From Glandiceps talaboti (lineage: Eukaryota > Hemichordata > Enteropneusta > Spengelidae), in contig NC_135558.1 of NCBI RefSeq assembly GCF_964340395.1, forward strand, positions 24,968,425 to 25,032,424: DNA of 64,000 nt, given 5' to 3'. The position numbers and the translations under genes are program-made. Shown here in pieces: positions 26,814 through 38,600 of the stretch (the stretch's first letter is position 1; each line of letters starts with the position of its first letter). The notes below the pieces were generated by a model that was given only the letters and a program-made list of their open reading frames with translations, was not told the origin of the DNA and ran no database searches.

Positions 26814-28291
26814 ACATCCAAACAAACAATATGCAAAGAAAATTTTGAATTGGATCCGACAAGGGGTGCCTATCGGATATAAAGGTCAAAGGCCGGAAAC
26901 CCCCTTGGAAAAGTGCACTCATCATTCCTGAAACGGTGTCTAAAAAACTCTTAGAGGAAGTCAGGAAAGGATACAAATCAGGACCATACTTTGAACCACC
27001 TTACAAATCATTTATCAGTTCACCCCTAGGTGCTCGACCTAAGAAGAATACAAACAAATATCACCTAATTCATGATCTTTCCTGGCCTCCAAAAGACTCT
27101 GTTAATGATCATATATCGAAAGAAGACTTCAGTTGTACATACATATCGATTGGCACGGCTATCGAGCATATAAAACGATTAGGTAAGGGGTCCCTAATCG
27201 CAAAGGTTGACCTCGAAGACGCATTCTATCAAATTCCTGTCACACCGGATGACTGGGAGTTACTTGGCTGTTCATGGAATCTTAATATTGATGGTGAACA
27301 AAAGAAATGTTACTTCTATAGTAAAGTTCTGCCATTTGGATTAAGGAGCAGCCCAGCCATATTTACTGAGTTTGCAGACGGACTCCAGTTTGCCATGGAA
27401 TCTAAGTATCATGTTAACCCTGTAGACCACTATCTTGATGATTATTTCACAGCAGGACACCCTAATACTGACCAATGCAATACAAACCTCCAAGGAATGC
27501 TACTTGCCTGTCATGAACTTGGATTTCCAGTCAATCCAAACAAAGTCACATCACCATCCACGACCATGGAATTTCTTGGTATTACACTAGATACTGAAAA
27601 TATGGAAGCACGTGTATCACAGGACCGTATTAATGAGATTACTGAGGAATTGCACACTTGGACCCAAAATACAAAGGCATCAAAACGCGAAATTCTCTCT
27701 CTTATAGGAAAGTTATCATTCATTACACGTGTTTGCCGCCCAGGCAGGACTTTCTTAAGGAGACTGATAGACACTTCAAAGAAACTTAAACATCTGCATC
27801 ACAAAATCAGACTGACGAAAGCCTTTAAGCTTGACTTGCAATGGTGGCTTGATTACCTTCCAACATGGAATGGAGTTAGTATGTTTTATGATAGTTACTG
27901 GACAAATAACGTAGACTTACACCTATATACAGACGCCTCAGACATTGGCTATGGCTGTGTATATGGAAAACAGACATTGAACGGAAAGTTCACTGATGAG
28001 ATACCTGGTTATACACCAAAGACCCATTCAATTAATTGGAGGGAACTGTATGCTATTGTTCGTGCAGCAGACACCTGGGGTTCAAATTTCGCTGGATATA
28101 AAATTCTATTTCATTGTGATAATTCCTCAGTGGTTGCAATGATTCGCTCTGGCTCATCTCGCAATGAGAAGTGTGCTTCTCTACTCAGAAAGCTTTTCTA
28201 CATTTGTGCCAGAGATAGTTTCCTGATGAATGCCGTTCACATTCCAGGATACAAAAACACTCAAGCTGATGCATTATCTAGATACATGTAA
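26734..28291 (+). CDS. Reverse transcriptase-RNase H (pol) of the Ngaro element, one frame change
   Basis: The RT domain has the catalytic YLDDYF (Y at 27431) and an upstream block typical of DIRS-order RTs (AKVDLEDAFYQIPV, LPFGLRSSPAIF). RNase H follows, with YTDASD (Asp codon 27932), the Glu in NWRELYAI, HCDNSS (Asp codon 28118) and a terminal QADALSRYM. The N-terminal part is in another frame (open from at least 26734 to a stop at 26931), while the RT body is read from about 26915 to 28291. The two phases meet at an A-run around 26909-26914, so the copy carries a single-base indel there, or the assembly does. The body has no ATG at its start. The enzyme would copy the element RNA to DNA and remove the RNA strand. 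Confidence 0.85.
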
Positions 28292-28305
28292 ATAATAAAC
28301 AATAA

Positions 28306-28321
28306 TCTACTTTCTTCACAG
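28306..28321 (+). promoter_or_regulatory. Candidate 3' splice acceptor before the YR ORF
   Basis: A pyrimidine-rich stretch followed by CACAG lies between the pol stop (28291) and the YR frame, which has no early ATG. It fits an acceptor that would join an upstream leader to the YR coding region. This is inferred from consensus only; no donor was assigned. Confidence 0.35.
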
Positions 28322-28332
28322 GACATGGCACT

Positions 28333-29355
28333 TTGAATGATCACTGGTGGCTACGGGCTTGTAATCTAGTGGGTAGTGCATACTCGGCTAACACAGACCG
28401 TACCTATAACTCAGGACAAAAGTCATATTTGCAGTTCTGTGAAAACATACAAGCCATACCCATGCCTGCCACTGAGGATCTGTTACTTATGTTTATCGCG
28501 TATCTCAAGGAAGATAGGAACCTAAAGTACAATACCATTCTGACATACCTTTATTCGGTACGCTCATTGCATATCAAAAGTGGCCTTCCAGACCCCCTTA
28601 AGGGTCGTTTTCGTATTCCATTAGCTATGAGATCAGTAAAAAGATTTCAAGGACCAGACTCTAAACAAAAGTTGGCAATAACATTTGACATTCTTGTGAA
28701 ACTGCAACCTTTATATGATGTTTCACGTCCAATAGACCTTATTTTGTGGACTGCAATGGTAACTGCTTTTTTTGGTCTGTTTAGATCTGGCGAACTTGTA
28801 GTTAAACAATTACCTTTTCAACCAACTGTTCATCTTACTGTTAATGATGTTAGTTTTACTGGTACTACTAAACCTATGCATTCTGTAGCCATTATTCACC
28901 TTAAACAGTCCAAATGTGACCCATTTCGTAAAGGTGTTGATGTTGTTGTAGGCTGCTCAGGCAGCTCAATTTGTGCAGTGGATTTGTTATCACGCTTATA
29001 TTCCCAACGTATTAAGGCTGGTGCATCACCTAATGATGCTTTGTTTTTAATGCCAGGTAATAAGCCACTCACTAGATATATACTATTTAAAAGCCTCAAG
29101 ACCTCACTTAGCCACATAGGACTAGACTCTAGTTTGTACAGTGGTCATAGTTTCCATAGTGGGGGTGCCACATCAGCAGCAGCAGCCGGAATTTCAGACT
29201 GGGAAATCAAAGTCATGGGTCGATGGTCTAGTGATTGTTACAGGAGATACATTCGTACTCCTAGACAAGTCTTATCAACCTTTGCTCAACGAATGATTGT
29301 TCAACCCAGGGCAATGCCTCACCGCATTCAGTCAGTTCAGTGTACCAGTTATTAA
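28333..29355 (+). CDS. Tyrosine recombinase (integrase) of the Ngaro element
   Basis: About 340 residues of a phage-integrase-fold YR that would integrate a circular DNA intermediate. The first catalytic Arg is in FRSGEL (R151, codon 28783). Box II is GHSFHSGGA at 271-279, where the usual H-x-x-R arginine is His (codon 29155, CAT, one transition from CGT). MGRW and the Tyr nucleophile follow (YRRYIRTP, Y306, codon 29248). The frame is open from 28306 but has no ATG before residue 43; the start given is a TTG. A good 3' splice-site sequence (CTACTTTCTTCACAG) ends at 28321, so this ORF may be reached by splicing. It lies 41 bp after the pol stop. The box II change predicts weak or no recombination activity. 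Confidence 0.85.
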   Translation: MNDHWWLRACNLVGSAYSANTDRTYNSGQKSYLQFCENIQAIPMPATEDLLLMFIAYLKEDRNLKYNTILTYLYSVRSLHIKSGLPDPLKGRFRIPLAMRSVKRFQGPDSKQKLAITFDILVKLQPLYDVSRPIDLILWTAMVTAFFGLFRSGELVVKQLPFQPTVHLTVNDVSFTGTTKPMHSVAIIHLKQSKCDPFRKGVDVVVGCSGSSICAVDLLSRLYSQRIKAGASPNDALFLMPGNKPLTRYILFKSLKTSLSHIGLDSSLYSGHSFHSGGATSAAAAGISDWEIKVMGRWSSDCYRRYIRTPRQVLSTFAQRMIVQPRAMPHRIQSVQCTSY

Positions 29356-29468
29356 CCATAAGAGATTGAGTTAAAAGTGTTTTAATGTTTAGAAATATTA
29401 AGACGAAAATTTATAACAGCTGTAATTTAGTTGTGTTATGAGTCACATGTTCCTCATGTTGGGAGTTT

Positions 29469-29584
29469 GGGCAGCTTTTGTTTGGTGATATGTGAATGAT
29501 ACTTTTAACTCATTAAACCAGTTGCCCATTGTGCCCACTCATTTGGTGTGTGTGTCTCTCGTTAATGTGTGGTTACTCACTAAT
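29469..29584 (+). repeat. Ngaro B1 repeat
   Basis: 116 bp starting GGGCAGCTTTTGTTTGG and ending GGTTACTCACTAAT. It appears identical to B2 (29840-29955). B1 is directly joined to A2; that B1-A2 junction (CTCACTAATTGCACTTT) is the sequence expected when the two ends of a circular intermediate are joined. Confidence 0.9.
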
Positions 29585-29726
29585 TGCACTTTAGAATTTA
29601 TTTTAAAGAATTTTAGTGTACTTATGGTGTGGCGCCCTCAACGCTGATCATTGTTTAACTGTTACTACTACTGCGCATGTACAACCTGCTTTCACGCTGT
29701 TCGATCGCATGCAGTGTGTTTCAAAA
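29585..29726 (+). repeat. Ngaro A2 repeat
   Basis: 142-bp internal copy of A1 with two differences. It is followed by 113 bp of spacer (29727-29839) containing a T-rich tract before B2. Small ORFs here are artefacts. Confidence 0.9.
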
Positions 29727-29839
29727 CCCTCCCACCCAACCCTATTATGAAGATAAACCCACATGTCATGCTATTACATTACATCATTTCTATGTTGTTT
29801 CCAATGTTTTTTTGTTTTTTTTTAGACTTCTTACTTATA

Positions 29840-29955
29840 GGGCAGCTTTTGTTTGGTGATATGTGAATGATACTTTTAACTCATTAAACCAGTTGCCCAT
29901 TGTGCCCACTCATTTGGTGTGTGTGTCTCTCGTTAATGTGTGGTTACTCACTAAT
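29840..29955 (+). repeat. Ngaro B2 terminal repeat
   Basis: 116-bp 3' terminal copy, identical by eye to B1. It ends ACTCACTAAT and is followed at once by 45-bp satellite (AGTGGCTATTGG), in register with the satellite left of A1. Confidence 0.9.
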
Positions 29956-32900
29956 AGTGGCTATTGGCAATTTACCAAAAAAGCTTGATCTCGGATAAAT
30001 AGCAGCTTTTGGCTTTTTACCCAAACAGCTTGATCTCAGATAATTAGCGGCTTTTGGCTATTAAACCAAATTGCTTGATATCAGCTAATTAGCAGCTATT
30101 GGCTATTTACCCAAATAGCTTGATCTCAGATAATTAGTGGCTTTTGCCTATTTACCTCAAATAGCTTGATCTTAGATAAATAGCAGCTATTACCTATTTA
30201 ACCAAATAGCTTGATCTCAGATAAATAGCAGCTATTGGCTATTTACCCAAATAGCTTGACCTCAGATAATTAGCGGCTTTTGGTTATTTACCCAAATTGC
30301 TTGATCTCAGATAAATAGTGGCTATTGGCTATTTACCCAAATAGCTTGATCTCAGATAAATAGTGGCTATTGGCTATTTACCAAAAAAGCTTGATCTCAG
30401 ATAAATAGCGGCTATTGGCAATTTACCCAAATAGCTTGATCTCAAATAATTAGCGGCTTTTGGCTATTTACCCAAATTGCTTGATCTAAGATAATTAGCG
30501 GCTTTTGCCTATTTACCCCAAATAGCTTGATCTGAGATAAATAGCGGCTTTTGCCTATATACCCCAAATAGCTTGATCTTAGATAAATAGCGACTATTGC
30601 CTATTTAACCAAATAGCTTGATCTCAGATAAATAGCGACTGTAGGCTATTTACCAAAATAGCTTGATCTTAGATAAATAGTGGCTATTGCCTATTTAACC
30701 AAATAGCTTGATCTCAGATAAATAGCGACTGTAGGCTATTTACCAAAATAGCTTGATCTCAGATAAATAGCAGCTATTGGCTATTTAACCAAATAGCTTG
30801 ATCTCAGATAAATAGCTACTGTAGGCTATTTACCAAAATAGCTTGATCTCAGATAAATAGCAGCTATTGGCTATTTACCCAAATAGCTTGATCTCAGATA
30901 ATTAGCGGCTTTTGGTTATTTACCCAAATTGCTTGATCTCAGATAAATAGTGGCTATTGGCTATTTACCCAAAAATCTTGATCTCAGATAAATAGCGGCT
31001 ATTGGCAATTTACCCAAATAGCTTGATCTGAGATAAATAGCAGCTATTGGCTTTTTACCCAAATAGCTTGATCTAAGATAAATAGCGGCTATTAGCTATT
31101 TACCAAAATAGCTTGATCTCAGATAAATAGCTGCTATTGGGTATTTACCCAAATAGCTTGATCTCAGGTAAACAGTGGCTATTGACTATTTACCCAAATA
31201 GCTTGATCTGAGATAAATAGCGGCTATTGGCTTTTTATAGCTTGATCTCAGATAATTAGCGGCTTTTGGTTATTTACCCAAATTGCTTGATCTCAGATAA
31301 ATAGTGGCTATTGGCTATTTACCCAAAAAGCTTGATCTCAGATAAATAGCGGCTATTGCCTATTTACCCAAATAGCTTGATCTCAGATAAATAGCGGCTA
31401 TTGGCTTTTTACCCAAATAGCTTGATCTAAGGTAAATAGCGGCTATTAGCTATTTACCAAAATAGCTTGATCTCAGATAAATAGCTGCTATTGGCTATTT
31501 ACAAAAAAAAGATTGATCTCAGATAAATAACGGGTATTGGCTATTTACCAAAAAAGCTTGATCTCAGATAAATAGCGGCTATTGGTTATTTACCAAAATA
31601 GCTTGATCTCTGATAAATAGCAGCTATTGGCTATTTACCCAAATAGCTTGATCTCAGATAATCAGCGGCTTTTGGTTATTTACCCGAATTGCTTGATTTC
31701 AGATAAATAGCGGCTATTGGCTAATTACGGAAATACCTTGATCTCCGATAAATAGCAGCTATTGGCTATTTACCCAAAAAGCTTGATCTCAGATAAATAG
31801 CGGCTATTGGCTATTTACCCAAAGAGCTTGATCTCAGATAAATAGCGGCTATTGGCTATTTACTAAAATAGCTTGATCTCAGATAAATAGCGGCTATTGG
31901 CTTTTTACCCAAATAGCTTGATCTCAGATAAATAGCGGCTATTGGCTTTTCAACCAAATAGCTTGATCTCAGATAAATAGCGGCTTTTGGCTATTTACCA
32001 AAATATCTTGATCTCAGATAATTAGCGGCTTTTGGTTATTTACCCAAATTGCTTGATCTCAGATAAATAGTGGCTATTGGCTATTTACCCAAAAAGCTTG
32101 ATCTCAGATAAATAGCGGCTATTGCCTATTTACCCAAATAGCTTGATCTCAGATAAATAGCGGCTATTGGCTTTTTACCCAAATAGCTTGATCTAAGGTA
32201 AATAGCGGCTATTAGCTATTTACCAAAATAGCTTGATCTCAGATAAATAGCTGCTATTGGCTATTTACAAAAAAAAGATTGATCTCAGATAAATAACGGG
32301 TATTGGCTATTTACCAAAAAAGCTTGATCTCAGATAAATAGCGGCTATTGGTTATTTACCAAAATAGCTTGATCTCTGATAAATAGCAGCTATTGGCTAT
32401 TTACCCAAATAGCTTGATCTCAGATAATCAGCGGCTTTTGGTTATTTACCCGAATTGCTTGATTTCAGATAAATAGCGGCTATTGGCTAATTACGGAAAT
32501 ACCTTGATCTCCGATAAATAGCAGCTATTGGCTATTTACCCAAAAAGCTTGATCTCAGATAAATAGCGGCTATTGGCTATTTACCCAAAGAGCTTGATCT
32601 CAGATAAATAGCGGCTATTGGCTATTTACTAAAATAGCTTGATCTCAGATAAATAGCGGCTATTGGCTTTTTACCCAAATAGCTTGATCTCAGATAAATA
32701 GCGGCTATTGGCTTTTCAACCAAATAGCTTGATCTCAGATAAATAGCGGCTTTTGGCTATTTACCAAAATATCTTGATCTCAGATAAATAGCGACTATTG
32801 GCTATTTACAAAAATAGCTTGATCTCAGATAATTAGCGGCTTTTGGCTATTTACCCAAATTGCTTGATCTAAGATAATTAGCAGCTATTGGCTATTTACC

Positions 32901-35552
32901 AAAATAGCTTGATCGTAGATAAATAGCGGCTATTGCCTATTTACCCAAATAGCTTGATCTCAGATAAATAACATTTATTAGCTATTTACCCAAATAGCTT
33001 GATCTCAGATAATTAGCGGCTTTTGGTTATTTACCCAAATTGCTTGATCTCAGATAAATAGTGGCTATTGACTATTTACCCAAATAGCTTGATCTCAGGT
33101 AAATAATGGCTACCGGGGTATTGGCTATTTACCAAAAAAGCGTGATCTCAGATAAATAGCGGCTTTTGGCTATTTACCCAAATTGCTTGATCTCAGATAA
33201 TAAGCGGCTTTTGGCTATTTACCCAAATTGATTGATCTAAGATAATTAGCAGCTATGGGCTATTTACCCGAATAGCTTGATCTCAGATAATTAGCGGCTT
33301 TTGCCTATTTACCCCAAATAGCTTGATCTTAGATAAATAGTGGCTATTGCCTATTTACCCAAATAGCTTGATCTAAGGTAAATAGCAGCTATTAGCTATT
33401 TACCAAAATGGCTTGATCTCAGATAAATAGCTGCTATTGGCTTTTTACAAAAATAGCTTGATCTCAGATAAATAACGGCTATTGGCTATTACCAAAAAAG
33501 CTTGATCTCAGATAAATAGCGGCTATTGGCTATTTACCAAAATAGCTTGATCTTAGATAAAAAGCGGCTATTGCCTATTTACCCAAATAGCTTGATCTCA
33601 GATAAATAGCATTTATTGGCTATTTACCCAAATAGCTTGATCTCAGATAATTAGCGGCTTTTGGTTATTTACCCAAATTGCTTGATCTCAGATAAATAGC
33701 GGTTATTGGCTATTTACTAAAATAGCTTGATCTCAAATAAATAGCGGCTATTGGCTATTTACCCAAATAGCTTGATCTTAGATAAATAGCGGCTATTGCC
33801 TATTTACCCACATAGCTTGATCTCAGATAGATATCGGCTATTGGCTATTTATCCAAATAGCTTGATTTCAGATAAATAACTGGTATTGGTTATTTACCGA
33901 AATAATTTGATCTCAGATAAATAGCAGCTATTGGCTATTTACCAAAATAGTTTGATCTCAGATAATTAACAAAAATAGCTTGATCTTAGAGCTAAAAAAA
34001 CAGTGGCAATTGGCTATTTACCCAAATATCTTGATCTCAGATAAATAGCAGCTATTGGCTATTTACCCAAATAGCTTGATCTCCAAAAAAAAATTCCAGC
34101 TATTGGCTATTTACCAAAATAGCTTGATCTCAGATAAATAGCAGGTATTGGCTATTATCAAAATAGCTTGATCTCTGATAAATAGTATCTTTTGGCTATT
34201 TACTAAAATACCATGTTAAATAACAGCTATTGGCTATTTACTCGAACAGCTTGATCTCAGATAAATAGCCGCTATTGGCTATTTACCAAAATAGGTTGAT
34301 CTCAGATAAATAGCGGCTATTGGCTGTTTAACCAAATAGCTTGATCTCAGATAAATAGTGGCTATTTGCTATTTACCAAAATACTATGATCTCAGATAAA
34401 TAGTGGCTATTGGCTATTTACAAAAATACCTTTATCTCAGAAAAATAGTGGCTATAGGCTATTTACCAAAATAGCTTGATCTCAGATAAATACCGACTAT
34501 TGGCTAATTACCAAAAAATCTTCATCTCAGATAAATAGCGGCAATTGGCTATTTACCCAAATAGCTTGATCTCAGATAAATAGCGGCTATTGGCTTTTTA
34601 CCCAAATAGCTTGATCTCGTAAATAGCTTGATCTCAAAAAAAATAGCAGCTATTGGCTATTTACCAAAATAGCTTGATCTCAGATAAATAGCATCTATTG
34701 GCTCTTTACTAAAATACCATGATCTCTGATAAATAACAGCTATTGGCTATTTACCCAAACAGCTTGATCTCAAATAAATAGCTACTAATGGCTATTTACC
34801 CAAATAGATTGATCTCAGATAAATAGCGGCTATTGGCTATTTTACTAAATAGCTTGATCTCAGATAAATAGAGGCTATTGGCTACTTTACTAAATAGCTT
34901 GATCTCAGATAAATAGTGGCTATTGGCTGTTTACCAAAATCCCAAGATCTCAGATAAATAGCGGCTAATGGCTATTTACCGAAATAGATTGATCTCAGAT
35001 AAATAGCGGCTATTGGCTATTTTACTAAATAACTTGATCTCAGATAAATAGAGGCTATTGGCTATTTTACTAAATAGCTTGATCTCAGATAAATAGTGGC
35101 TATTGGCTATTTACCAAAATACCTTTATCTCAGAAAAATAGTGGCTATAGGCTATTTACCAAAATAGCTTGATCTGAGATAAATATCGGCTATTGGCTAA
35201 ATACCAAAAACGCTTGATCTCAGATAAATAGCGGCTATTGGCTATATACCAAAATAGCTTGATCTCAGATAAATAGCAGCTATTGCCTATTTACCAAAAT
35301 ACCTTGACCTCAGATAAATAGCAGCTATTAGCTATTATCAAAATAGCTTGATCTCTGATATATAGCGTCTATTGGCTATTTACCAAAATACCATGATCTC
35401 AGATAAATAACAGCTATTGGCTATTTACTCAAATAGCTTGATCTCAATTAAATAGTGGCTATTTATCCAAATAGCTTGATCTGAGATAAATATCGACTAT
35501 TGGCTATTTACAAAAATAGCTTGATCTCAGATTATAAACGGCTATTGCCTAC
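29956..35552. repeat. 45-bp satellite, right part (~124 monomers)
   Basis: Continuation of the 45-bp array after the Ngaro insertion. It includes a tandem 766-bp duplication and a block (about 33800-34900) closely matching the left part (about 24100-25300), down to the degenerate monomers. Terminal monomers degrade from about 35330, and the array ends at GGCTATTGCCTACC near 35552. No genes. Confidence 0.95.
31246..32782. repeat. 766-bp HOR duplication inside the 45-bp satellite
   Basis: The odd monomer with an A-run followed by GATTGATCTC occurs at 31511 and again at 32277, 766 bp later (17 monomers plus 1 bp). Flanking variants such as AATCAGCGG, TTACCCGAATTGC and TTACGGAAATACC recur in the same order, so a 17-monomer block was duplicated recently. 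Confidence 0.8.
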
Positions 35553-35559
35553 CAAATGG

Positions 35560-35690
35560 ACTGAGATTAAATATGTCATAACTTTAGGAGTTTGTTTCTC
35601 CCAGCCCTACAAACAAGAAGTGCGAGATTAAATCGAGCACACACTCTGTGCCAATATGTTTCAGTTTTGTTTTTGTAAGAGTAATCCTAC
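35560..35690 (+). repeat. Left inverted arm of the 53-bp array element
   Basis: About 130 bp of unique sequence between the last 45-bp monomer and the first 53-bp monomer. It pairs, with indels and roughly one third mismatches by eye, with 43045-43175 in inverse orientation. Confidence 0.5.
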
Positions 35691-38600
35691 ACACAATGAT
35701 CTAAGATGGAATATCTCACACTCGTTAGGAAAATAATCTCACACACCAATGGTCTAAGATGGAGTATCTCACACTCGTTAGGAAAATAATCCCACACACC
35801 AATGGCCAAAAATGGAGTATCTCACACTCGTTAGGAAAATAATCCCACACACCAATGGTCTAAGATGGAGTATCTCACACTCGTTAGGAAAAAAATCCCA
35901 TACACCAATGGTCTCAGATGAAGTATCTCACACTCGTTAGGAAAATAATCCCACACACCAATGGTCTAAGATGAAGTATCCCACACTCGTTAGGAAAATA
36001 ATCCCATACACCAATGGTCTAAGATGAAGTATCTCACACTCGTTAGGAAAATAATCCCATACACCAATGGTCTAATATGGCGTATCTCACACTCGTTAGG
36101 AAAATAATTCCACACACCAATGGTCTAAGATGGAGTATCTCACACTCGTTAGGAAAATAATCCCATACACCAATGGTCTAAGATGAAGTATCTCACACTC
36201 GTTGACAAAATAATTCCACACACCAATGGTCTAAGATGAAGTATCTCACACTCGTTAGGAAAATAATCCCATACACCAATGGTCTAAGATGAAGTATCTC
36301 ACACTCGTTAGGAAAATAATCCCATACACCAATGGTCTAATATGGCGTATCTCACACTCGTTAGGAAAATAATCCCATACACCAATGGTCTAAGATGGAG
36401 TATCTCACACTCGTTAGGAAAATAATCCCATACACCAATGGTCTAAGATGGAGTATCTCACACTCGTTAGGAAAATAATCCCATACACCAATGGTCTAAG
36501 ATGGAGTATCTCACACTCGTTAGGAAAATAATCCCATACACCAATGGTCTAAGACGAAGTATCTCACACTCGTTAGGAAAATAATCCCATACACCAATGG
36601 TCTAAGATGAAGTATCTCACACTCGTTAGGAAAATAATCCTATACACCAATGGTCTCAGATGGAGTATCTCACACTCGTTAGGAAAATAATCCCATACAC
36701 CAATGGTCTAAGATGGAGTATCTCACACTCGTTAGGAAAATAATCCCATACACCAATGGTCTAAGATGAAGTATCTCACACTCGTTAGGAAAATAATCCT
36801 ATACACCAATGGTCTCAGATGGAGTATCTCACACTCGTTAGGAAAATAATCCCTTACACCAATGGTCTAATATGGCGTATCTCACACTCGTTAGGAAAAT
36901 AATTCCACACACCAATGGTCTAAGATGGAGTATCTCACACTCGTTAGGAAAATAATCCCATACACCAATGGTCTAAGATGAAGTATCTCACACTCGTTAG
37001 GAAAATAATCCCACACAACAATGGTCTAAGATGGAGTATCTCACACTCGTTAGGAAAATAATCCCATACACCAATGGTCTAAGATGAAGTATCTCACACT
37101 CGTTAGGAAAATAATCCTATACACCAATGGTCTCAGATGGAGTATCTCACACTCGTTAGGAAAATAATCCCACACACCAATGGTCTAAGATGGAGTATCT
37201 CACACTCGTTAGGAAAATAATCCCACATACCAATGGTCTAAGATGGAGTATCTCACACTCGTTAGGAAAATAATCCCATACACCAATGGTCTAAGATGAA
37301 GTATCTCACACTCGTTAGGAAAATAATCCTATACACCAATGGTCTCAGATGGAGTATCTCACACTCGTTAGGAAAATAATCCCTTACACCAATGGTCTAA
37401 TATGGCGTATCTCACACTCGTTAGGAAAATAATTCCACACACCAATGGTCTAAGATGGAGTATCTCACACTCGTTAGGAAAATAATCCCATACACCAATG
37501 GTCTAAGATGAAGTATCTCACACTCGTTAGGAAAATAATCCCACACACCAATGGTCTAAGATGGAGTATCTCACACTCGTTAGGAAAATAATCCCACACA
37601 CCAATGGTCTAAGATGAAGTATCTCACACTCGTTAGGAAAATAATCCTATACACCAATGGTCTCAGATGGAGTATCTCACACTCGTTAGGAAAATAATCC
37701 CACACACCAATGGTCTAAGATGGAGTATCTCACACTCGTTAGGAAAATAATCCCACACACCAATGGCCAAAAATGGAGTATCTCACACTCGTTAGGAAAA
37801 TAATCCCACATACCAATGGTCTAAGATGGAGTATCTCACACTCGTTAGGAAAATAATCCCATACACCAATGGTCTCAGATGAAGTATCTCACACTCGTTA
37901 GGAAAATAATCCCATACACCAATGGTCTAAGATGAAGTATCTCACACTCGTTAGGAAAATAATCCCATATACCAATGGTCTAATATGGCGTATCTCACAC
38001 TCGTTAGGAAAATAATTCCACACACCAATGGTCTAAGATGGAGTATCTCACACTCGTTAGGAAAATAATCCCATACACCAATGGTCTAAGATGAAGTATC
38101 TCACACTCGTTGACAAAATAATCTCACACACCAATGGTCTAAGATGAAGTATCTCACACTCGTTAGGAAAATAATCCCATACACCAATGGTCTAATATGG
38201 CGTATCTCACACTCGTTAGGAAAATAATTCCACACACCAATGGTCTAAGATGGAGTATCTCACACTCGTTAGGAAAATAATCCCATACACCAATGGTCTA
38301 AGATGGAGTATCTCACACTCGTTAGGAAAATAATCCTATACACCAATGGTCTCAGATGGAGTATCTCACACTCGTTAGGAAAATAATCCCATACACCAAT
38401 GGTCTAATATGGCGTATCTCACACTCGTTAGGAAAATAATTCCACACACCAATGGTCTAAGATGGAGTATCTCACACTCGTTAGGAAAATAATCCCACAC
38501 ACCAATGGTCTAAGATGAAGTATCTCACACTCGTTAGGAAAATAATCTCATACACCAATGGTCTAAGATGAAGTATCTCACACTCGTTAGGAAAATAATC

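Larger units (their letters stand above)
25529..29955 (+). mobile_element. Ngaro-like tyrosine-recombinase retrotransposon
   Basis: A 4.43-kb element interrupts the 45-bp satellite. It has the split direct repeat plan A1-ORFs-B1-A2-B2 that defines Ngaro-type members of the DIRS order. A1 and A2 are 142 bp with two differences; B1 and B2 are 116 bp and look identical. Internal genes in order are a Gag-like protein with zinc fingers, RT plus RNase H, and a tyrosine recombinase. There is no DIRS-type methyltransferase domain after RNase H and no recognisable esterase ORF. No target-site duplication is present: satellite reads in register across the insertion if one AAT is shared. The repeats point to a recent insertion, but the pol frame change and an altered YR catalytic residue suggest this copy is not fully functional as written. 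Confidence 0.9.

Noticed and set aside
29651-29866. Small ORFs at the B1-A2-B2 end of the Ngaro element
   Set aside because: They cover the A2 repeat and a T-rich spacer; the terminal repeat structure explains the sequence.
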